A stretch of DNA of 27,890 bases, from positions 687,531 to 715,420 of the forward strand of contig BFEA01000124.1 in NCBI GenBank assembly GCA_003427395.1. Direction: 5' to 3'. Position 1 is the stretch's first letter, and every line of letters begins with the position of its first letter. The notes under the pieces were generated by a model. The model was not told where the DNA came from. It was given only the letters and a program-made list of their open reading frames with translations, and did no database searches. The stretch is from Chara braunii. Its lineage: Eukaryota; Streptophyta; Charophyceae; Charales; Characeae. The position numbers and the translations under genes are program-made. Shown piece by piece: positions 27,869-27,890 of this stretch.

Positions 27869-27890
27869 TTTTTTTTTTTTTTTTTTTTTT
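27869..27890. repeat. T homopolymer at the window edge
   Basis: At least 22 consecutive T reach the edge. On the minus strand this would be a poly(A) start. It could be a retroelement tail or the point where an assembly stopped. Confidence 0.8.

Noticed and set aside
1-27890. tRNA, rRNA or other structured RNA genes
   Set aside because: I looked for tRNA-like arms and conserved rRNA words and saw none I could support.

Overview
The window looks like nuclear DNA of a eukaryote with a large, repeat-swollen genome. Two GT-AG introns can be placed with exact reading-frame agreement. There is no prokaryotic operon structure, and satellites, fold-back repeats, microsatellites, a MITE and transposase-type genes make up most of the sequence. 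A charophyte green alga such as Chara is my best guess, but that rests on general resemblance only and confidence is low. There is one run of 125 N (13468-13592) and two single N at 2605 and 2622.

Layout. 0.16-4.25 kb: two minus-strand genes. One is an intact 282-residue protein of a family I do not recognise. The other is a two-exon, 930-residue DDE/RNase H-like transposase of the DUF7869 kind. 4.4-8.4 kb: a tandem array of a ~1,087-bp unit (about 3.7 copies), each unit carrying a ~150-bp palindrome. 8.4-9.4 kb: a fold-back repeat. 9.4-10.55 kb: an open frame with a GAT/GAC microsatellite flanked by a duplicated protein module. 10.8-13.2 kb: C-rich, TG-rich and GATC-rich low-complexity DNA. 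13.2-15.2 kb: a 171-bp satellite that decays toward the right. 15.3-16.4 kb: a second copy of the unknown family, in the opposite orientation and interrupted by one in-frame stop.

17.7-24.06 kb: a large plus-strand gene, now broken. Reading through its frame changes gives a conserved N-terminal domain, a ParB-like domain, a circularly permuted (beta-type) methyltransferase-like domain, an acidic tail, and a last exon joined across a well-supported 647-nt intron. Just downstream (24.1-24.5 kb) is a truncated Ulp1/SENP-type cysteine protease fragment. ParB-methyltransferase fusions are familiar from phages and bacteria. In an intron-containing eukaryotic gene, beside transposon-like sequence, the combination suggests a mobile element or captured phage-type gene, and it is the best candidate here for an undescribed system.

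24.7-27.9 kb: more AT-rich DNA without a recognisable gene. It holds a hairpin, an inverted 23-bp minisatellite, a 404-bp MITE with target-site duplication, and a terminal T tract.

Running through most of the window (4.4-23.6 kb, with variants at 24.5 kb) is a ~24-bp quasi-palindrome of the form GAAGT-YCGCCGGGATCCGAAC-TTC, in both orientations. More than 35 copies lie in satellites, spacers, an intron and coding sequence. It is the most pervasive unexplained signal here.
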